Source of the DNA: Cristatella mucedo
Lineage: Eukaryota; Bryozoa; Phylactolaemata; Cristatellidae
Length of the DNA stretch: 64,000 bases
Direction of reading: 5' to 3'
NCBI GenBank assembly: GCA_009760855.2
Contig: WPIO01000014.1
Location: forward strand, 4,818,001 to 4,882,000
Part shown: positions 58,036 through 64,000 of the stretch, one piece after another
How positions within the stretch are numbered: the stretch's first letter is position 1
How the letters are laid out: the number at the start of each line of letters is the position of its first letter
Made by a program: the position numbers and the translations under genes
Notes under the pieces: generated by a model
What the model saw: the letters and a program-made list of their open reading frames with translations, nothing else
Databases searched by the model: none
What the model was told of the DNA's origin: nothing

Positions 58036-61000
58036 CATAATAATAATAATGATACACTTGATAAAGCACCCTCAGAGAACTCAATCTCTTTCTAGGCGCT
58101 TTACATTTGCTGCAAAGGAAACACGATTGAATGGTGATTGGTATCGTGCTTAATGAACGACATGAATAGCATGATTAGGGTGACATGCACAGGGTCAGCA
58201 TGCAAGTGTGGTTAATGCCAGCAGGCACAGTGTCATCACCCATAAGCATTTAAAGGACTAATAACAGGGACCCACTAAATGCTGTCCTAAATAGGTGAGT
58301 TTTCAAGTTCTTTTTAAATGTAATTAAGTCAGGGGATGTTGTGACGCAAGTCGGGAGTGAGTTCCACGCTTTGGGAGCATGCGAACTAAATGCACGGTCT
58401 CCAAAGCATTTGAGGTTTGTACGAGGTATTAGTAAACTGTTGGATTCCGAAAAGCAGGTGGTACGATGCTTGGCCTGGTGGGGGAGTAGGTCTGATAGAT
58501 AAGTTGGAGCCAAAGAATGAAAGGACCTAAAAGTGAGCAACAAAACCTTGAGTCGATCCGTAGCTTGACTGGTAGCTAGTGCAGGTCGGCAAGAAGTGGT
58601 ATGATGTAGCTGGCAACTGTGCCGATCACGACAGACAAGCCTAGCTGCAGAGTTGTGCACAAGCTGTAAGCGCCTTGTTGCACACGCCGGTAGGCCAGCA
58701 AGCAGTGAGTTACACAAGACAGGATGTCACAAGTGCATGGACCAACATGGATATGGTATCTTTATGAAAACAAGCCCGAATTTTAGCAATGTTATGTCGC
58801 TGAACGTAGGCAGACTTGACTGTGGAACTGATGTGGTCATCTAACGAAAAGTCACTTTGGAACATGACACATAGATTTCGTGCAGATTCAACAGGAGATA
58901 TGCTGGTAGAGCCGATTTTGAGCATTAGCCTTTCCAATTTCTGAATCACACTTGGCTTGCCCATAGCTAGTAAGTTAGTTTTATCATCATTTAATTCGAT
59001 AAAATTTGCTGCCATCCATGTGTGGATGTCGTCAATGCATGCAGCAAGGGGGTTGAGAGAATTTGACCTACTCGAAGGCTGGGAGGGATATAAATATAAT
59101 GTAATTCATTTATAAAGCGCCCTAAGAGAACTTAATCTCTATTCAGGCGCTTCACATATGCCTTGGGGCTCGAGCCCACGACCTCAGTCAGACCTTAGTC
59201 GGAGCAAGCACCTTAACTGCTAGACCAAACCAGCTCGGCAGCAAAGCAAAAGTACGACTGAGTGTCATCCACATAAAAGTGAAAGCCTAGATTGTGCTTG
59301 GCAATCACATCGGCAAGAGGGAGAGTATAAACCGTGAAAAGAACCGGACCTAGCACGGAGCCTTGAGGTACCCCATATTTCAGAGGTGCCTCGGATGATC
59401 TTAGTCCATTTACGTCAATACTCTGGAGTCTCCCACTGAGATAGGACCTGAACCATTGCAGAGCAGTGCCAGTGATGCCCAGGCGAGACGAGGGGTGCTC
59501 TAGAAGAACTTGGGGATCGATAGTATCAAAAGCTGCCGAAAGATCGACCAAAAAAAGCAGAGACATTCTACCTATGTCTGCATTCGTAAGTAGGTCGTTG
59601 TACACCCTAAGCAATGCTGACTCTGTGGAGTGATTAGCTCTAAAGCCAGACTGGAACTTATTAGCAAGGTTTGAAGTTTCAATATATGAGTTCAGCTGGT
59701 CTGCCACGACCCGTTCCAGTGTCTTTGTTAGGAATGGCAGACGGGAGACTGGGCGGTAGTTGCTCAAGTTCTCTTGATCTAGTGTCACTTTCTTGAGAAG
59801 TGGCCTGACTTCAGCTCTTTTGAAAGGTGCTGGGACATGACCTGAGGCTAATAACATATTAATGCTGTTATGCATGGCAGCAGCAGATCGATGCATCGTA
59901 GAAGCTGGACGGTGGGAATAGGGTCCAAAGGACTTGTTGTCTTCTTTGATTGGGATATGAACTTCAGGACGAGATCACTAGTGACCTGCTTGAATGTAGA
60001 GACTGAGGTGCAGCCAGGAATCGAGGAACGTCATTCAAAGGGGATGCTGCTATCGCAGGGACGGACTCCCTGATTTTGTCTATCTTCTGCACAAAGAATC
60101 AAGAGAAGCGATCGGCTAGATCATCACAAGGATCATCAGGTAAGGAGCTAATCTGGGAGCGGTTGAGGAGATGGTTGATCGTCGACATCAGCATTTCTGG
60201 ATTGTGCAACTGTGATTCAACAATGTTTTTATAGTAGCTAGACTTGGCCTTTGCTAGGATCGATTGGTACAACCTACAGTAGTCCTCGTATGCCTGTCAA
60301 TGGACAGTCAGTCCTGATTTTTTGTATGCTTTTTCAAGCTTGCGCTTAGTAGACCTAGCTAGTTTAATGTCTGTGGTAAACCATTAGCCGTCTGGGCGAG
60401 GGCGCACAGTGTGCTTAGTCAGAGGTGCAAACTCGCCGAGCATGTCAGCTAGTGTCGTGTTGTAGCTATCTATCAATGATGACAGATCGGAGGGGGACTA
60501 GGCTGCAGAGGCGAGGCAGATATTCTCGCACGGGCAGCATCGATGTCAAGGGTCTTGAGGTTTTTGCGATTCACAGGTTATTTTAGAGGAGGAGGTGGGC
60601 ACACACTGTAGATTGAATGAGATCTGCATGTGGTCAGATAAGCAGGGTTTGGTAATAATTGGTGATGACAGAGTGCAGTTGTATGAGAAAATCTGGTCGA
60701 GTGTGTGACCCTTGATGTGGGTAGGGCCATGCACATGAGCCACAAGAGACAATGAGTCAGTCAATGCACGAAATTCAGTGCTGACGGTGTCAGATAAGTT
60801 ATTCAAAGTGAATCTTGAAATCACCCATAACGAGGAAGGATTGATTTCTTGCACACAGAATCGAAATGAGGTCGTAGAAATCTGAGATAAAGGAGGATCT
60901 AGTACCTTGTGGGCGATAGCCTACTGCCACCATCGGTAGCTTGTTTTCAGTTGAAATCAAGACCATCGATTTCAAGACTGCTTCGAGGTGACTGCAAATG

Positions 61001-61200
61001 GCTTGAAGTTGAATTTGGAGCGCACAATAACAGCAGCTCTACCTCCGGTTGTGATTCATCTAGGGGTGTGAAAGAATGAGAAACAAGTCGGGGTTTCGTC
61101 TTTAATTGTCGCGAAAAGTCGAACCCATTTCCAGATGCAGCACTAGCCACAGCTGACATCTTGCTGTCATCGTTTACAATGACGTTGATGTTCGATTAAA
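58036..61200 (-). pseudogene. LINE-A copy, longest in the window (about 3.1 kb), with nested SINE-1
   Basis: Reverse strand from 61200 to 58036. Endonuclease: SAVASAASGNGFDF at 60947-61159, then FKPFAVTSK and GDFKIHF-type blocks in shifted frames. Its C-terminus at 60546-60854 reads VHGPTHIKGHTLDQIF and SDHMQIS. The RT N-terminus and palm are at 59213-59896 ([59 protein letters not shown], catalytic box FYVDDTQ). SINE-1 interrupts at 59094-59238. The RT thumb and C-terminal domain are at 58250-59015 and the 3' UTR, hairpin and AAT tail at 58036-58250. YVDD is intact but several frameshifts and the SINE kill the ORF. No ORF1 was recognised upstream. Confidence 0.9.
59094..59238 (-). mobile_element. 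SINE-1, nested in LINE-A
   Basis: Reverse strand: GCCGAGCTGGTTTGGTCTAG head with A-box-like TGGTCTAGCAGTTAAGG, B-box GTCGTGGGCTCGAGCCCC, GTGAAGCGCCTGAATAGAG, the hairpin AGAGATTAAGTTCTCT with GCGCC/GGCGC, and an ATGAATTACATTATATTTAT tail. Inserted in the RT palm just after the catalytic box. Well preserved. Confidence 0.88.
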
Positions 61201-62904
61201 TTAGAACATGGTTGAACTGTCAGCCTGACCCGTGTAGCTCTGGAGCGAAGCAATGGTTAGAAACAGCGAGATGCAGCATAGTCTCGGCAGCTGAATCCTC
61301 TGTGTCCGACGCAAGAGGCTAAGCCTAGATCCGCATCGCATGCAGATTTGGTAAACCGCTGAGGTAATGTGTCTGCCATGAGACTTGTTGCCCATCGTCA
61401 TAGCTGCAGAGTGCCACGACGAAGCCATATAAGGCCCCTTACTAAGTACAACCGTGGCCGGCTCATCTTCACATTGGACCATTGGTGTTACCGACACTGC
61501 TGCTGTTCTTGGCAGGTCTCTGCTGCTGCTGTTCCTTTACGGAGGCTCTAGGTAGGGTCTCGTGGAATCGCCCTTGGCACCCATCCCCTTCCTGCCCCTG
61601 AAAATGTGGCGTGCAGCTCAGCGCCAGCAGATACTGGCAGCTACTTTGAGCAGCTCAGCGCTGTGCTCACCTTGTTGCCTGTGTGGCCGTCATTGCATGC
61701 TGATGTCCACGTTTGTGTGTCCTAGCCGTGTCCCTCATAGAACCGAGGCGTGCGTTCGGCCGAGGCAAAGCCATGCACCCGGCTCACGTGGGCCGCCATA
61801 CGTGCCGCATGGCTTGGTTCCTTCGGTGTCAGGGAAGCCAATGAAAGATGCTGTTTCAACCTTGCAGGACTACGCTGCGTGCCCCTTTGCCTTCGACGAG
61901 TTCCGTACACGTGCACTCGGATTGGATCGCGCAAGTGGCAGCTTTGTGGCAAGCACTCTCCCGGGTGAAGGGCAGCAGCAGGAGCAGCGGAGGCAGTAGC
62001 AGCTCAGTCGCCGATGCTCGGTCATGCTCGCAGCTGCTGCGAAAACCACCGTGGCATTTACCGACATCATACAGGGCTTCGAGCGACCGATCGGTGCTCG
62101 AGATTCTTCGCGAGCTGGACCGTAGCTCTGGCATATCATCGTTGCACAGCAGCACTTGCCGGCGGGCTATGCTGTATATGGGGGAGCAGGCCAATCCGAA
62201 GTTGCACTGTGCGTGTGCATGCTTGTGATGTGCACGTGGTTTTCGATTAAATCATATTTTTCAGCCTAGGTGGTTGTATGCACATCATTTCTCGTAACGG
62301 ATGTTTATGACTCGGGTATCTCAAGAAATTATATGGCTGCTTATTGCAAAGACCTACATAGATTATGGTGAAACCGTTGTGAGAATCTCATCTAGATGCA
62401 GTTGCCATGTGTCGAGCAACAGACGTCTGTGAGTAGCTCGACAAACCCCAGACGGCGACCCAGAAGAAGCTGCCGAAGGCTAGTCGCAGCAGTTTATGCC
62501 CCATTTTAGCCACTCTGAAGCCAAGTAGACCCTCCTTACTAGCCATCAGGCTTCCAGAGGGAGGCTGCCAAGCTTAGACGATCGATTCAAAAGGCTCCTC
62601 GGACGTTGAACATCCGGTGCACAGCTTTTACGTTTTCCTCCTTGGGTGCGAAATCAATTCCAAGAGGGATGTCATTTTTAAAAGAGATTAACCAAGTTTT
62701 CTAAATGTGCAAAGATATAATTCTTTTAAACTGACTTTAGAGAGAGTTACTGGGCGCTCTGACTTGGTCCGAAGGTTCAGGCTCTCCGGGAAATAAGGTC
62801 TGCCAAATTCTTTTTTTGTTGGGGGATGCTGAGGAGCCGTCGGGGCAGGGCGGTCGCTTCGTCTTACAGGCTCAGTCCCAGCACCTAGAGCAGCTGACAA
62901 CTGC
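61201..62904. other. Unrecognised region with a candidate exon
   Basis: GC-richer than its surroundings, with long frames on both strands between 61360 and 62250. Outside the candidate exon listed next nothing is supportable. The dipeptide- and Cys-rich composition of most frames argues against coding. Confidence 0.35.
61868..62228 (+). CDS. Candidate terminal coding exon, unknown product
   Basis: A good splice acceptor (TTTCAACCTTGCAG, ending 61867) is followed by a frame of 119 codons to TGA at 62226-62228. It includes SDWIAQVAALWQALSR, a Ser-rich stretch and DRSVLEILRELDRSSGISSL. The composition is protein-like, with an amphipathic helix near the C-terminus, but I recognise no family. A GTGAAG donor at about 61965 and an alternate frame (PFAFDEFRTRALGLDRASG) offer a competing internal-exon reading. 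Confidence is low because both frames overlap in GC-rich DNA. Confidence 0.25.
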
Positions 62905-63090
62905 TTGGACGAATCGTTCAAATATGAAGTGTTGGGACTTCAAAACCCTGTTGTGGGTTTGAATCCTGCAGCTCGACATAATTCTATTGCCTGCTGCAAG
63001 CGACCGATACCTATCAAGGCTTTTTTGCCGACACACAGATGTCTATTAAACCAGCTGATCCTAGCTTAACTTCTATATGGTTAATAAAGG
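62905..63090 (+). mobile_element. SINE-2
   Basis: B-box GTGGGTTTGAATCCTGCAGC, TATTGCCTGCTGCAAGCGAC, and a 3' end resembling ATTAAACCAGCTGATCCTAG. The head is partly degraded. Confidence 0.6.
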
Positions 63091-63411
63091 AGTTAAAAGC
63101 GCTGTTCCGAGAGGCATCCTTTGCGAGCTTTAGTTTCAAGTGGGTCTCTTAAGAAACGATTGAAGCTTTTCTGGATTCTTCCGGCATGGCCAAATGCTTA
63201 CTTTTAAAATCTGATCTGTATCTTAATGAACAGCTTGACCAATGGTGCTCCTCGGAGTAAGTCGCCTAGGGAATCCTAACTTTAAGCTGTGCTGCTCCTG
63301 ATTACTCTCGCCTGACGTGGCAAGACGGCCAGATGAACAACACCTTAGCAGTGAGCTTCAGAAGCCCTCAATAAAGGTTCACAATCGCGGCTTTGACGAC
63401 TGACAGTTTTC
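63091..63411. other. No recognised gene
   Basis: Unique DNA before the last LINE-A tail. Confidence 0.5.
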
Positions 63412-64000
63412 CAATAATAATAATAAAGCACTTGATAAAGCGCCCTCAGAGAACTCAAATCTCTTCCTGGGCGCTTTACATTTGCTGCAAAGGGAACCGG
63501 GATTAAATCGTGAGTAATATCATGCTTGATAAAACAACATGAACAACGTGGTTAGGGGTGGCATGCACAGGGTCAGCATGCCAATGTGGTTAGTTGCAGC
63601 ATGCACAGTGTCAGCACGCATAAGCACTTGAAGAACAAATCACATGGACCCACTAAATGCTTTACTAAATAGGTGATTTTAAGTTCTTTTTAAATGTGGC
63701 CAAGTCAGGGGATCTTCTGACGCATGTCGGGAGGGAGTTCCAGGCTTTGGGAGCATGCGAACTAAATGCACGGTCTCCGAAGCATTTGAGGTTTGTACGA
63801 GGTAGTGGTAAACTATTGGATTCCGAAAAGCGGGTGGTAGATGCTTGGCCTGGTGAGGGAGTAGATCTGATAGATAAGTTGGAGATAAAGAATGAAGTGA
63901 CCTAAAAGTGAGCGACAAAACTTTGAAGTCGGTCAGTTGCTTGACTGGTAGCCAGTGCAGGTCGGCGAGAAGCGGTGTGATGTGGCAACTGCACCGTTCA
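63412..64000 (-). pseudogene. LINE-A copy, 3' part, running off the window
   Basis: AAT tail and hairpin (63412-63480), complete 3' UTR, then a frameshifted reverse-strand C-terminal RT region (63679-63918; [20 protein letters not shown]). It continues past the window end into CRERRS-type sequence. Confidence 0.85.

Overview
This window is animal (metazoan) nuclear DNA, most likely from an invertebrate. Two spliced animal-type genes are recognisable: a CDK5 activator p35-like gene (exon at 47721-48214) and a complete WASH complex subunit 1 gene (51518-56871). Everything else is intergenic and dominated by LINE retrotransposons of the CR1/L2 type, tRNA-derived SINEs, DNA-transposon remnants and very long simple repeats. 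No bacterial operons, rRNA or CRISPR arrays are visible. I cannot name the species. The compact four-exon WASH gene argues against a mammal.

Layout. 1-6300: LINE-A copies packed in alternating orientation, one with a nested SINE. 6300-8200: GC-rich unique DNA with palindromes. 8200-9330: (TA)n, LINE-B 3' ends and SINE-2. 10414-11481: a non-autonomous DNA transposon with long terminal inverted repeats, a perfect 8-bp target duplication and a core of degenerate TTTAGGG repeats. 12500-13540: a hAT transposase C-terminal fragment beside a long (TA)n. 13560-18540: GC-rich DNA with a 1.29-kb (CCGA)n array and a purine minisatellite. 19726-20929: a short LTR-flanked element. 21750-25210: more LINEs, including a perfect 146-bp tandem duplication. 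28064-30060: (TAGA)n and purine-rich repeats. 30390-46260: scattered SINE-2, LINE-A and LINE-B copies, a pair of inverted repeats flanking LINE fragments, and (GACAGA)n. 47000-57000: the gene-bearing segment. 57000-64000: downstream DNA with the longest LINE-A copy (about 3.1 kb, with a nested SINE) and an unrecognised candidate exon at 61868-62228.

How parts work together. LINE-A and SINE-1 end in the same hairpin (GCGCC..AGAGA..TCTCT..GGCGC) followed by ATT-type repeats. This is the pattern expected if the LINE-A reverse transcriptase mobilises SINE-1 in trans. No LINE copy here has an uninterrupted full-length ORF, so all are dead copies of families active elsewhere. p35 (a neuronal CDK5 regulator) and WASH (an endosomal Arp2/3 activator) lie in the same direction about 3.3 kb apart, but nothing in the sequence suggests shared regulation.
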